This document shows positions 7,100-16,387 of a DNA stretch of 34,501 nucleotides, piece after piece. The position numbers were made by a program, and so were the translations under genes. Numbering within the stretch: position 1 is the first letter of the stretch; the number at the start of each line of letters is the position of its first letter. Under the pieces are notes generated by a model. It saw nothing but the letters and a program-made list of their open reading frames with translations. It did no database searches and had not been told where the DNA came from. Source of the stretch: Betaproteobacteria bacterium (GTDB taxonomy: Bacteria > Pseudomonadota > Gammaproteobacteria > Burkholderiales > SG8-39); the NCBI GenBank assembly GCA_016713125.1, contig JADJPT010000030.1:1-34501 (forward strand). The letters run 5' to 3'.

Positions 7100-7920
7100 A
7101 GGAATTCCGCACCGAGATGGCGGGGCACGCGCCGCGGCACTTCAAATGGCGCGTCGAGGCCGGGGTGGGCGTCATCACCATCGCGCGCCCGGAACGCAAG
7201 AATCCGCTGACCTTCGCCTCCTATGCCGAGTTGCGCGACCTGTTCCAGGCCCTGCAACGCGCGCGCGACGTCAAGGCCGTGGTGGTCAATGGCGAGGGCG
7301 GCAATTTCTGCTCGGGCGGCGACGTGCACGAGATCATCGGCCCGCTGACGCGGATGCCGATGCCCGAACTGCTCGAGTTCACGCGCATGACCGGCGACCT
7401 GATCAAGGCCATGCGCGCCTGCCCGCAACCGGTGATCAGTGCGGTCGACGGCGTGTGCGCCGGCGCAGGCGCGATGATCGCGCTGTTCTCCGACCTGCGT
7501 TACGGCACGCCGGCGGCGAAGGTGGCGTTCCTGTTCACGCGGGTCGGGCTCGCGGGTGCGGACATGGGGGCCTGTGCGCTGCTTCCGCGCGTGATCGGCC
7601 AGGGGCGCGCCAGCGAGCTGCTCTACACCGGGCGTTCGATGTCCGGCGAGGAAGGCCTGGCCTGGGGTTTCTTCAATGCGCTGGCTGCGCCCGACGCGGT
7701 GCTGGCACAGGCCCTGGAGGCCGCCCGTGGCCTGGCTGCCGGGCCGAGCTTCGCGCACGGCATGACCAAGAAGATGCTGCAGCAGGAATGGGCCGCCGGC
7801 CTGGATGAAGCCATCGAAATGGAAGCGCAGGCGCAGGCGATCTGCATGCAGACCGAGGATTTCCGCCGCGCCTACCGCGCCTTCGCCGCCAGGCAGAAGC
7901 CGGTGTTCGAGGGCGACTGA
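7096..7920 (+). CDS. Crotonase-fold protein (annotatable as enoyl-CoA hydratase), catalytic glutamates not conserved
   Basis: This 274-residue member of the enoyl-CoA hydratase/isomerase superfamily acts on CoA thioesters in the cytosol. The fold is evident from ITIARPERKNPLTF, NFCSGGDVHEI (the CoA oxyanion-hole loop), VISAVDGVCAGAGAMIAL and the C-terminal helix. Rat mitochondrial hydratase uses two glutamates, one in GGGCE and one in the following PE. Here these positions read GAGAM and FLFT, so neither is present, while an Asp occurs in GLAGADMGA. The protein may therefore catalyse another crotonase reaction (isomerisation, ring hydrolysis or thioester hydrolysis) on the products of the monooxygenase/reductase. 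It overlaps the MarR gene by four bases with AAAGGAG upstream, and the acyl-CoA dehydrogenase gene follows after 7 bp. Confidence 0.88.
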   Translation: MKEFRTEMAGHAPRHFKWRVEAGVGVITIARPERKNPLTFASYAELRDLFQALQRARDVKAVVVNGEGGNFCSGGDVHEIIGPLTRMPMPELLEFTRMTGDLIKAMRACPQPVISAVDGVCAGAGAMIALFSDLRYGTPAAKVAFLFTRVGLAGADMGACALLPRVIGQGRASELLYTGRSMSGEEGLAWGFFNALAAPDAVLAQALEAARGLAAGPSFAHGMTKKMLQQEWAAGLDEAIEMEAQAQAICMQTEDFRRAYRAFAARQKPVFEGD

Positions 7921-7927
7921 GGCGCGC

Positions 7928-9096
<1,169 letters not shown>

Positions 9097-9100
<4 letters not shown>

Positions 9101-9867
9101 GGCTTGCGCGCAGCGGCGGTGCGATGCGCATGGCGGGATTGCGCCGCGCGGCGCTGGGCGTGTGCCTGGCTCTGGCGGGCGCCGCGCCGGCAGCGGCCGG
9201 GGAGGCGGCGCGCACCGTGGCCACGCTGTTCGGCCAGCCGATCACCGCCGCCGATGTGAAGCTCGAGAGCGGCGAGCCCCAGGCGGCCGGCCAGCTTCGC
9301 CAGCGCGTGCTGAAGGCGACCCTGGAGCGCTTCGTCACCGAGAACGGGCTGGACGCCAGCGAGGCGGACTTCGCGGCCTACGCGCGCTTCGAGGCCGAGT
9401 TCCGACGCGCGGACCTCGAGCGTCGCCGCAAGCTGCTGGCGGCGATCGAAGGCGAGCTGGGCGGGCCCACCGCCCCGCACCTGTCCGAGGCGCAGCGCAC
9501 CCGGCTCGAGCAGCAGCGCGAAACCCTGCGCCAGCTGCAGCGCCACGATGCGCAGCGCGCGGCTGCGCCGCCGGGGCAGGTCGATCAGCGCCGCGTGCTC
9601 GGGCCGTGGATCGCCGGCTTCAAGGCCGGCAAGGCGCTCCACGAGCGCTACGGCGGCGTGGTCGGCATGACCAAGTTCGGGCCCGAACCCAGCGGTGCCA
9701 TCGTTGCCCTGCTGCGCGAACACGAGCAGGCCGGACGATTGCACATCGCGCATGCCGGGCTGCGCGCCGCGTTCTGGGCGCTGGTCGAGCGTCCGCCGCG
9801 CGTGACGGCCCAGCCCGGTCGCGTGGATTTCACCTACTACTGGCTCAAGCCGGTGCCCAGGGACTGA
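9097..9867 (+). CDS. Exported protein of unknown function with weak SurA/PpiC N-terminal resemblance
   Basis: This 256-residue protein has an N-terminal signal sequence (AALGVCLALAGAAPAAAGEA, cleavage near residues 34-36). The mature start, VATLFGQPITAADVKLE, resembles the entry strand of SurA-type chaperones and parvulin isomerases (VATVNGxxI). A long charged helical region follows, with several Leu/Arg/Glu-rich stretches, and then FKAGKALHERYGGVVGM and a tryptophan-aromatic end. No parvulin domain is visible, so it is not an obvious isomerase. It overlaps the acyl-CoA dehydrogenase by four bases and precedes the CoA ligase by 12 bp, so it is embedded in a cytosolic catabolic operon. Two ATGs (9097 and 9124) are possible; the second gives a more typical signal peptide. 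A real gene is well supported; function is not. Confidence 0.85.
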
Positions 9868-9879
9868 GGGGAGGTCCGC

Positions 9880-11586
9880 ATGCCGCGAAATTCGAATCGC
9901 AAATCCGCGAATCGCCAGCCCGCAAGCAGCGTGGGGCGCCGCGCCGCGCCCGGCGCTGCGGCCTGCACCGCGCATCTCGACACCTTCGCGCGCGACAACC
10001 TGCCGCCGCGCGCGCTGTGGCCGGACCTGATCTTCGAACTGCCGGAACTGCAGTACCCGGAGCGCATGAACTGCGCCGTGGAACTGCTGGACCGCGCACT
10101 GCGGCTCGGCTGGCGCGACCGCGTGGCGCTGCGCACGCCCGACGGCCAGTGCACGTACGGACAACTGCTGGCACAGGCCAATCGCATCGCCCGCGTGCTG
10201 GTCGAGGACATGGGGCTGGTGCCGGGCAACCGCGTGCTGCTGCGCGGGCCCAACAATCCGATGATGGCCGCCTGCTGGTTCGCGGTCATGAAGGCCGGCG
10301 GCATCGCCGTGGCCACCATGCCGCTGCTGCGCGCCAAGGAGCTGACCGAGATCGCCGGCAAGGCGCGCGTCACTCATGCGCTGTGCGACCGGCGCCTGGC
10401 CGCGGAACTGCAGGCCGCACTGCCGGCCTGCCCGGAACTGCGTGCCGTCAAGTACTGGTACGCCGACGAGCCCGACGGCCTGGACGCGAGCGCCGCGGCC
10501 AAGCCAGGCAGCTTCGACAATGTCGACACCGCGGCGGAGGACGTGGCCCTGATCGCCTTCACTTCCGGCACCACGGGCGCGCCCAAGGGCACCATGCACT
10601 TCCACCGCGACGTGATCGCCATGTGCGACTGCTTTCCGCGCTCCTGCCTGAAGCCGGTTCCGGGCGATGTGTTCTGCGGCACGCCGCCGCTGGCCTTCAC
10701 CTTCGGGTTGGGCGGCATGCTGGCGTTTCCGCTGCGTTACGGCGCCTCCACCGTGCTGATCGAGCGCCTCACGCCGGCGAGCCTGCTCGAGGCCATACAG
10801 AAGTTCCGCGCCAGCATCTGCTTCACCGCGCCGACCTTCTACCGGCAGATGGCGCAACTGGCGCGCAACCACGACCTGAAGAGCCTGAAGAAATGCGTGT
10901 CGGCGGGCGAGGCCCTGCCCGACGCCACGCGTCAGCTGTTCAAGCAGGCCACCGGCATCGAGATCATCGACGGCATCGGCTCGACGGAGATCCTCCACAT
11001 CTTCATCTCGCATACGCCGGAATCGGTGCGGCGCGGCGCCACCGGCTACGCCATCCCCGGCTACCGGGCCATGGTGGTGGACGAAACCGGGCTGCCGTGC
11101 AGTCCCGGCCATATCGGCCGGCTCGCGGTGCGCGGGCCAACCGGCTGCCGCTACCTCGCGGACCAGCGCCAGACGTCCTATGTCGCCAGCGCCGGGCCGG
11201 CGCGCGGCTGGAACATCACCGGCGACGCCTACATCATGGACGACGACGGCTACTACTACTTCCAGGCGCGCACCGACGACATGATCGTCTCCGCCGGCTA
11301 CAACATCTCCGGGCCGGAGGTGGAAGGCGCGCTGCTCGCGCACGAGGCGGTGGCCGAGTGCGGTGTGGTCGGCGCGCCGGACGCCGAGCGCGGCCAGATC
11401 GTGAAGGCCTACGTGGTGCTCAAGCCAGGCTACCAGCGCACCGAGGCGCTGGCCGGGCTGTTGCAGGAACACGCGAAGAACGTCATCGCACCCTACAAGT
11501 ACCCGCGCGCCATCGAGTTCGTCGACGCGCTGCCGCGCACCGAGACCGGCAAGCTGCAGCGCTACCGACTGAGGAGGCCGCAATGA
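9880..11586 (+). CDS. abmG: 2-Aminobenzoate (anthranilate)-CoA ligase, benzoate-CoA ligase family
   Basis: This 568-residue ANL-superfamily enzyme forms anthraniloyl-CoA from anthranilate, ATP and CoA, which is the committing step of the pathway. After a variable basic N-terminus comes FELPELQYPERMNCAVELLD, a segment typical of 2-aminobenzoate-CoA ligases. Adenylation motifs follow: IAFTSGTTGAPKGT (A3, about residue 227), DGIGSTEILHIF (A5), RTDDMIVSAGYNISGPEVE (A8, about 465) and PRTETGKLQRYRLRR with the C-terminal catalytic Lys (A10). GAGGGGAGG lies just before the ATG at 9880. It overlaps the Rid gene by ATGA. A benzoate or salicylate ligase is the main alternative; the linked monooxygenase/reductase favours anthranilate. 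The symbol follows the Azoarcus evansii naming from memory. Confidence 0.88.
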   Translation: MPRNSNRKSANRQPASSVGRRAAPGAAACTAHLDTFARDNLPPRALWPDLIFELPELQYPERMNCAVELLDRALRLGWRDRVALRTPDGQCTYGQLLAQANRIARVLVEDMGLVPGNRVLLRGPNNPMMAACWFAVMKAGGIAVATMPLLRAKELTEIAGKARVTHALCDRRLAAELQAALPACPELRAVKYWYADEPDGLDASAAAKPGSFDNVDTAAEDVALIAFTSGTTGAPKGTMHFHRDVIAMCDCFPRSCLKPVPGDVFCGTPPLAFTFGLGGMLAFPLRYGASTVLIERLTPASLLEAIQKFRASICFTAPTFYRQMAQLARNHDLKSLKKCVSAGEALPDATRQLFKQATGIEIIDGIGSTEILHIFISHTPESVRRGATGYAIPGYRAMVVDETGLPCSPGHIGRLAVRGPTGCRYLADQRQTSYVASAGPARGWNITGDAYIMDDDGYYYFQARTDDMIVSAGYNISGPEVEGALLAHEAVAECGVVGAPDAERGQIVKAYVVLKPGYQRTEALAGLLQEHAKNVIAPYKYPRAIEFVDALPRTETGKLQRYRLRRPQ

Positions 11587-11981
11587 TCCAGGTACTGCAA
11601 CCCCCGGACTGGGCGCGGCCGCGCGGTTACGCCAACGGCATCGCGGTCAAGGGCGGCACCACCGTCTACATCGCCGGGCAGATCGGCTGGAACGGCCAAT
11701 GCGTGTTCGAGGCGCACGATTTCGCCGGGCAGTTCCGCCAGGCGCTGGCCAACATCCTCGCCGTGCTGGCCCAGGCCGGCGGGCGGCCCGAGCACGTCGT
11801 GCGCCTGACCTGGTACGTGGTCGACAAGCAGGAGTACCTGGCGGCGCTGGCCGAGGTCGGCGCGGCCTGGCGCGAACTGATGGGCCGCAACTACCCGGTG
11901 ATGGCCGTGGTGCAGGTCGGCGGCCTGGTCGAGGACGCGGCAAGACTCGAGATCGAGGCCACCGCCGTGGTGCCGGAATGA
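11583..11981 (+). CDS. Rid-family (RidA/YjgF/UK114) protein lacking the catalytic arginine
   Basis: This 132-residue protein has the chorismate-mutase-like Rid fold, shown by GTTVYIAGQIGWNG, FRQALANILAVLAQAGG, VVRLTWYV and LEIEATAVV. RidA proteins hydrolyse reactive imines or enamines using an arginine in the PARS motif near the C-terminus. At that place this protein reads YPVMAVVQVGGL, with Met for Arg, so it belongs to a divergent Rid group and imine hydrolase activity cannot be assumed. It is translationally coupled on both sides (ATGA overlaps with the ligase and the monooxygenase/reductase). In a pathway that dearomatises an aminobenzoyl-CoA, an enamine/imine-handling or ligand-binding role is attractive but unproven. 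Confidence 0.9.
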   Translation: MIQVLQPPDWARPRGYANGIAVKGGTTVYIAGQIGWNGQCVFEAHDFAGQFRQALANILAVLAQAGGRPEHVVRLTWYVVDKQEYLAALAEVGAAWRELMGRNYPVMAVVQVGGLVEDAARLEIEATAVVPE

Positions 11982-14308
11982 AGGTCCGCATCATCGGCGG
12001 TGGGCCCGGTGGGCTGTACTTCGCGGTGCTGGCCAAGAAGGCCTGGCCGGACTGGGACGTGGCGGTGCACGAGCGCAACCGCGCCGACGACACCTTCGGC
12101 TTCGGCGTGGTGTTCTCGGACGAAACGCTGGGAAGCTTCCGCGACTACGACCGCGAAAGCTACGAGGCGATCCGCCGCGCCTTCGCCTATTGGGGCGACG
12201 TCGACGTGGTCTACAAGGGCGAGACCCTGCGCTGTGCCGGCAACGGTTTCTGCGGCTGCTCGCGCATGACCCTGCTGCAGCTGCTGCAGGCGCGCGCGCG
12301 CGAGCTCGGCGTGGCGCTGCACTTCCAGTCCGAGGTCGCCGGCATCGCGGATTTCCCGGACGCCGACCTGATCGTCGCCGCGGACGGCATCAACTCGAAA
12401 GTGCGCGAGACGCACCGCGGGCATTTCCGTCCCGCCGTCGACCTGCGGCCCAACAAGTTCACCTGGCTGGGCTCGACCAAGCCGCTGGATGCATTCAAGT
12501 ACTTCTTTCGCGAGACGCCGCACGGCATCGTGCTCGCGCACTGCTACCAGTACGAGCCCGGCCACTCGACCTGGGTGATCGAGATGAACGCCGACACCTG
12601 GGACAACTTCGGCTTCGCCGCGATGGACGAGCCGGCCATGCTGCGGGCCATCGAGGCCGTGTTCGCCGCCGAACTCGAAGGCCATGGCCTGATCGCCAAC
12701 CGCTCGCTGTGGCGCAATTTCCCGACCATACGCAACGAAACCTGGGTGATGGGCAACACCGTGCTGGTCGGCGACGCCAAGGCCACGGCGCATTTCTCCA
12801 TCGGCTCCGGAACCAAGCTCGCGATGGAGGACGCCATCGCCCTGTTCGAGGCGCTGCGCGACCGGCGCGGCGTGGGCGAGGCGCTGGCGCATTACGACAG
12901 CGCGCGGCGCGAGGACGTGGAGAAGACCCAGCACGCGGCCAACGTGTCGCTGTCCTGGTTCGAGAACATGCCGCGTTACTGGGGCATGGACCCGCGCCAG
13001 TTCGCCTTCGGCGTGATGACGCGCTCCAAGCAGATCACCCTGGAGAACCTCTGGCTGCGCGACCCCGACTACGCGCTGGCCGTGTCGCGCTGGTTCGCCG
13101 GCAGCGTGCGCGCGCAGGGCTTCGAGGTCGACGTCGACGATCCCGCGCCGCCGGCCTTCCAGCCCTTGCGCCTGCGCGACATGCGGCTGGCGAACCGTTT
13201 CGTGGTCTCGCCGATGGACCAGTACATGGCCACCGACGGCATCGCCGGCGACTGGCACCTGGTGCACCTGGGCAGCCGCGCGGTGGGCGGGGCGGGTCTG
13301 GTGTACACGGAGATGACCTGCGTCTCGCCGGAGGCGCGCATCACGCCGGGCTGCGCGGGCTTGTGGAACGAGGCGCAGGCCGCGGCCTGGAAGCGCATCG
13401 TGGACTTCTGCCACGCGCAGTCCGAGGCCAGGCTCTGCCTGCAGATCGGCCATGCCGGGCGCAAGGGTTCCACGCAGCTGGGCTGGGAGCGCATGGACCA
13501 CCCGCTGCCGAGCGGCAACTGGCCGCTGCTGGCGCCCTCGCCGCTGCCCTATCTGCCGGTGTCCCAGGTGCCGCGCGAAATGGATCGTGCCGACATGGAC
13601 CGGGTGCGCGAGGACTTCGTGCGCGCCGCGCGCCTGGCGGTCGACGCGGGCTTCGACATGCTGGAAATCCACATGGCGCACGGCTACCTGCTGTCGTCCT
13701 TCCTGTCGCCGCTCACCAACCGGCGCACCGACGCCTACGGCGGCGGCATCGAGCAGCGCATGCGTTTCCCGCTCGAGGTGTTCGCCGCGTGCCGTGCGGT
13801 CTGGCCGCCGGCGCGACCCATGGCCGTGCGCCTCTCGGCCACCGACTGGGCGCCTGGCGGCCTGTCCGAGGCCGACCTGCTGACACTGGCGCGCGCGCTC
13901 AAGGACGCCGGCGCGGACCTGGTCGACGTCTCCACCGGCCAGGTGGTGGCGGAGCAGCAGCCGGTGTACGGGCGCATGTACCAGACGCCCTGGTCCGACC
14001 AGATCAGGAACGAGGTCGGCATCGCGACCATGGCGGTGGGCAACATCACCACGGCCGACCAGGCCAGCACCATCATCGCCGCCGGCCGCGCCGACCTGGT
14101 GGCGCTGGCCCGCCCGCACCTGGCCGACCCGTACTTCACGCTGCACGCCGCGGCCTGGCACCAGCATCGGGGTCAGCACTGGCCGCCGCCGTACCTGCCG
14201 GGCCGCGACCAGGCCTATCGGCTGGCCGCGCAGGCGCGCGAAGAGTGGCTGGCCGGGCGCCGTGCGCTGCGCCCGGCCTCGCACGAGGTGAAGCCCGGGC
14301 TAGGCTGA
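11978..14308 (+). CDS. abmA: 2-Aminobenzoyl-CoA monooxygenase/reductase (FAD hydroxylase fused to OYE-type reductase)
   Basis: This 776-residue fusion has an N-terminal flavin hydroxylase domain (residues 1 to about 385): the FAD motif IIGGGPGGLYFA (5-16), GFGVVFSDETLG, and GDAKATAHFSIGSGTKLAME for FAD ribityl binding. From about residue 390 an Old-Yellow-Enzyme domain follows: RFVVSPMDQYMA, HLGSRAVGGAGL, LQIGHAGRKGSTQLG, HMAHGYLLSSFLSPLTNRR and LVALARPHLADP. Azoarcus evansii 2-aminobenzoyl-CoA monooxygenase/reductase has this architecture; it hydroxylates the ring at C5 and reduces it, giving a non-aromatic product. Databases often label such proteins bifunctional salicylyl-CoA 5-hydroxylase/oxidoreductase. 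The linked anthranilate-CoA ligase supports the first name. It is the last gene of the operon and overlaps the Rid gene by ATGA. Confidence 0.9.
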   Translation: MKVRIIGGGPGGLYFAVLAKKAWPDWDVAVHERNRADDTFGFGVVFSDETLGSFRDYDRESYEAIRRAFAYWGDVDVVYKGETLRCAGNGFCGCSRMTLLQLLQARARELGVALHFQSEVAGIADFPDADLIVAADGINSKVRETHRGHFRPAVDLRPNKFTWLGSTKPLDAFKYFFRETPHGIVLAHCYQYEPGHSTWVIEMNADTWDNFGFAAMDEPAMLRAIEAVFAAELEGHGLIANRSLWRNFPTIRNETWVMGNTVLVGDAKATAHFSIGSGTKLAMEDAIALFEALRDRRGVGEALAHYDSARREDVEKTQHAANVSLSWFENMPRYWGMDPRQFAFGVMTRSKQITLENLWLRDPDYALAVSRWFAGSVRAQGFEVDVDDPAPPAFQPLRLRDMRLANRFVVSPMDQYMATDGIAGDWHLVHLGSRAVGGAGLVYTEMTCVSPEARITPGCAGLWNEAQAAAWKRIVDFCHAQSEARLCLQIGHAGRKGSTQLGWERMDHPLPSGNWPLLAPSPLPYLPVSQVPREMDRADMDRVREDFVRAARLAVDAGFDMLEIHMAHGYLLSSFLSPLTNRRTDAYGGGIEQRMRFPLEVFAACRAVWPPARPMAVRLSATDWAPGGLSEADLLTLARALKDAGADLVDVSTGQVVAEQQPVYGRMYQTPWSDQIRNEVGIATMAVGNITTADQASTIIAAGRADLVALARPHLADPYFTLHAAAWHQHRGQHWPPPYLPGRDQAYRLAAQAREEWLAGRRALRPASHEVKPGLG

Positions 14309-14430
14309 AGCCCGCGCAGCCGGGCAGGCCGGGCAGGCGCCCGACCGCGGCGAGCGTTCCGGGAGGGAGCGCGATTTCCGCAGATTTGTTGCGCAAACCC
14401 CAGCACCGGTGCGGCTTGCCGGGCAGTTCG

Positions 14431-14468
14431 TGTATCGACAAAGATACATCCGCGGCTTCGCTTAGAAT
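14431..14468 (+). promoter_or_regulatory. Inverted repeat plus -10-like element before pepE
   Basis: TGTATC-GACAAA-GATACA (14431-14448) is a perfect 6-bp inverted repeat located where a -35 element would be expected. TAGAAT at 14463-14468 ends six bases before the GTG start of pepE, again without a Shine-Dalgarno sequence. The arrangement suggests an activator- or repressor-controlled leaderless promoter; this is inference. Confidence 0.4.
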
Positions 14469-14474
14469 GCAGCC

Positions 14475-15188
14475 GTGAACCTGCTGCTGCTCTCCAACTC
14501 GCGCAAACCCGGCGGCGGCTGGCTGGACCACGCCGAGCCGCTGATCCGCGAAATCCTGGGGGCGGGGCGCGCGCGGATCCTGTTCCTGCCCTTCGCCGCA
14601 GTGAACATGAGCTTCGACGCCTACACGAGCATGGCCGCCGAGCGCTTTGCGCGCATGGGCCATGCGCTGTACGGCGCGCACCGGCGCAGGCCGGCCGCGC
14701 TGGCCGGCTTCGATGCGGTGGTGGTCGGCGGCGGCAACAGCTTCCGCTTGCTGGCCGAGACCCGCGCGCGCGGCTGGCTGACGGCGATCCCGCGCGCAGT
14801 ACGCGCCGGCATGCCCTACATCGGCTGGAGCGCGGGCGCCAACCTCGCCTGCCCCACCATACGCACCACCAACGACATGCCGGTGATCGATCCCGGCGGA
14901 TTCGAAGCCTTGAACCTGGTCCCCTTCCAGATCAACCCGCATTACACCGAACGCAGCCTGCGCGGCCACGGCGGCGAGACGCGCGACGACCGCATCGCCG
15001 AGTTCCTCGCCATGAACCCCGGGGTGGCGGTGCTGGGCCTGCGCGAGGGCAGTCTGGTGCGCGTGTCGCCGGGCGCGCGTGGCCCGCGCGCCAGCCTGTT
15101 GCTGGGGCCGGGTGCGCGCCTGTTCCGCCATCGGCGCGCGGTGCGCGAACTGCGCGCCGGCGCCAACCTGACGGCTCTGCTAGGCTGA
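14475..15188 (+). CDS. pepE: Peptidase E (alpha-aspartyl dipeptidase, family S51)
   Basis: This 237-residue cytosolic serine peptidase hydrolyses dipeptides with N-terminal aspartate. The nucleophile motif is GWSAGANLACPT with Ser119. The following NDMPVIDP supplies Asp134, and NPHYTER supplies His156; the spacing matches the Ser120/Asp135/His157 triad of Salmonella PepE shifted by one. VVVGGGNSFRLL is also characteristic. The start is GTG at 14475, giving MNLLLLSNSRKPG at the N-terminus as expected. The C-terminal end (about residues 195-237) is Arg-rich and more variable. It is followed after 4 bp by tag, so the two may be co-transcribed. Assignment is firm. Confidence 0.93.
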   Translation: MNLLLLSNSRKPGGGWLDHAEPLIREILGAGRARILFLPFAAVNMSFDAYTSMAAERFARMGHALYGAHRRRPAALAGFDAVVVGGGNSFRLLAETRARGWLTAIPRAVRAGMPYIGWSAGANLACPTIRTTNDMPVIDPGGFEALNLVPFQINPHYTERSLRGHGGETRDDRIAEFLAMNPGVAVLGLREGSLVRVSPGARGPRASLLLGPGARLFRHRRAVRELRAGANLTALLG

Positions 15189-15192
15189 GGGC

Positions 15193-15762
15193 GTGAAAGA
15201 GAAGACGCGCTGCGCCTGGGCCCGCAATCCCCTGGCGATCGAATACCACGACGCCGAATGGGGTCTGCCGGTGCGCGAGGACCGCGTGCTGTTCGAGTTC
15301 CTGATTCTCGAGGGCGCGCAGGCCGGCCTTTCCTGGGACACCATCCTCAGGAAGCGCGATCGCTACCGCGAGGTCTACGACGGCTTCGACCCGGCCAGGG
15401 TGGCGCGCTACGGCGAGCGCAAGAAGGCCGAACTGATGGCCGATGCGGGCATCGTGCGCAACCGCGCCAAGATCGAGGCCTCGGTACTGAACGCCCGGGC
15501 CTTTCTGGCGGTGCAGAAGGAGTTCGGCAGCTTCGCAGAATATGTCTGGGGATTCGTCGACGGCAAGCCGCTGCAGAACCGCCGCCGCGGCCTGGGCGAG
15601 GTGCCGGTGCGAACCGAAGTGTCGGATGCGCTGTCCAAGGATCTCAAGAAGCGCGGTTTCAAATTCGTGGGCACCACCATCATGTACGCATTCATGCAGG
15701 CCACCGGCATGGTGAACGACCACGTCACGGACTGCTTCAGGCACAAGGAGGTGCAAAAGTGA
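15193..15762 (+). CDS. tag: DNA-3-methyladenine glycosylase I
   Basis: This 189-residue base-excision repair enzyme removes 3-methyladenine from DNA. The Tag signature is complete: RCAWARNPLAIEYHDAEWG at the N-terminus with the zinc ligands Cys7 and His19, then GAQAGLSWDTILRKR (about 45-59) and NRAKIEASVLNARAF. The C-terminal MVNDHVTDCFRH holds the other His and Cys ligands. The GTG start at 15193 gives the N-terminus usual for the family. It follows pepE by 4 bp, and its stop overlaps the GTG start of the next exported protein. Length and motifs are normal. Confidence 0.95.
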   Translation: MKEKTRCAWARNPLAIEYHDAEWGLPVREDRVLFEFLILEGAQAGLSWDTILRKRDRYREVYDGFDPARVARYGERKKAELMADAGIVRNRAKIEASVLNARAFLAVQKEFGSFAEYVWGFVDGKPLQNRRRGLGEVPVRTEVSDALSKDLKKRGFKFVGTTIMYAFMQATGMVNDHVTDCFRHKEVQK

Positions 15763-16285
15763 CATTCGCGAGATGCAGGAGCCTGGGACGACTGGCTGCG
15801 GCGACGGCGCTGCTGCTTGCCGCCGGCGCGGCCGGCGCGCAGGTCGCCTTCGATGTGAACGGCGTGAAGCTGGGCGACCGCGAGGATGCGGTGAAGAAGG
15901 TGTTCCCCGGCATCCGTTGCAAGCCGCTGGAATGGCGCTCGGACGCCGCCGACAGGCGCTGCGACGACGCCAGGATCGCCTTTGCCAGTGTCGAGGCGCG
16001 CGTGACCTTCTACCTGAAGGCGGACGCCGTGCAGGGTTTCGACGTGCGTTTCGACAACGCGCACCTGGACCCGGTCACCGACTACCTCAAGCGGCGCTGG
16101 GGCAAGCCGTTCTCGGAGGGGCGCGAGACCATTTCACGCAAGAATCAGGATCCGCGCGAGTCCTACAAGGTGCTCTGGGAGCACGGCAAGGATCGCGTGC
16201 TCCTGTCCTCCTGTCGACCGGCAAGCGGGTCAGCCTGTCGGGCTCGCGCGGCAACTTCGAGGAAGAGATCTACCGGGTGAAGTAG
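15759..16285 (+). CDS. Small exported protein of unknown function, frameshifted by an 8-bp tandem duplication
   Basis: The GTG at 15759 overlaps the tag stop codon. The product starts with a signal peptide (LAAATALLLAAGAAGAQ, cleavage near residue 30). The mature domain follows: AFDVNGVKLGDREDAVKKVF, then a Cys pair (GIRCKPL and DRRCDDA) and YLKRRWGKPFSEG. This resembles periplasmic proteins with a repeated G-x-x-x-G-x-x-E/D-x-x-V-x-x-x-F layout, but I cannot name it. At 16200-16215 the octamer CTCCTGTC occurs twice in a row. With both copies the frame ends in an Arg-rich tail at 16280. With one copy it reads VLLSTGKRVSLSGSRGNFEE and ends at 16285 with YRVK, a 172-residue protein. The single-copy reading looks ancestral. 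Confidence 0.75.
16200..16215. repeat. Perfect 8-bp tandem duplication causing a frameshift
   Basis: CTCCTGTC is present twice without any gap (16200-16207 and 16208-16215) inside the exported-protein gene. Removing one unit restores the frame through to the TAG at 16283-16285. Replication slippage or an assembly artefact could produce it. Confidence 0.85.
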
Positions 16286-16323
16286 ATCGCGGCCCGGTGC
16301 CTGCCCGCGCACCCCACCGATAT

Positions 16324-16337
16324 TTGACATAGATCAG
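16324..16337. promoter_or_regulatory. FNR/ANR-like binding site
   Basis: TTGAC-ATAG-ATCAG matches the FNR/ANR consensus TTGAT-N4-ATCAA at eight of ten positions. It lies in an AT-richer patch about 50 bp before the ATG at 16388, a plausible position for control of the polyphosphate enzyme by oxygen limitation. CRP-family relatives such as DNR bind near-identical sites. Confidence 0.45.
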
Positions 16338-16387
16338 ATGCGGCGGGGCCCGGGCTGCTGAAATGGGTGGAGTACACAGGGGGCGAC

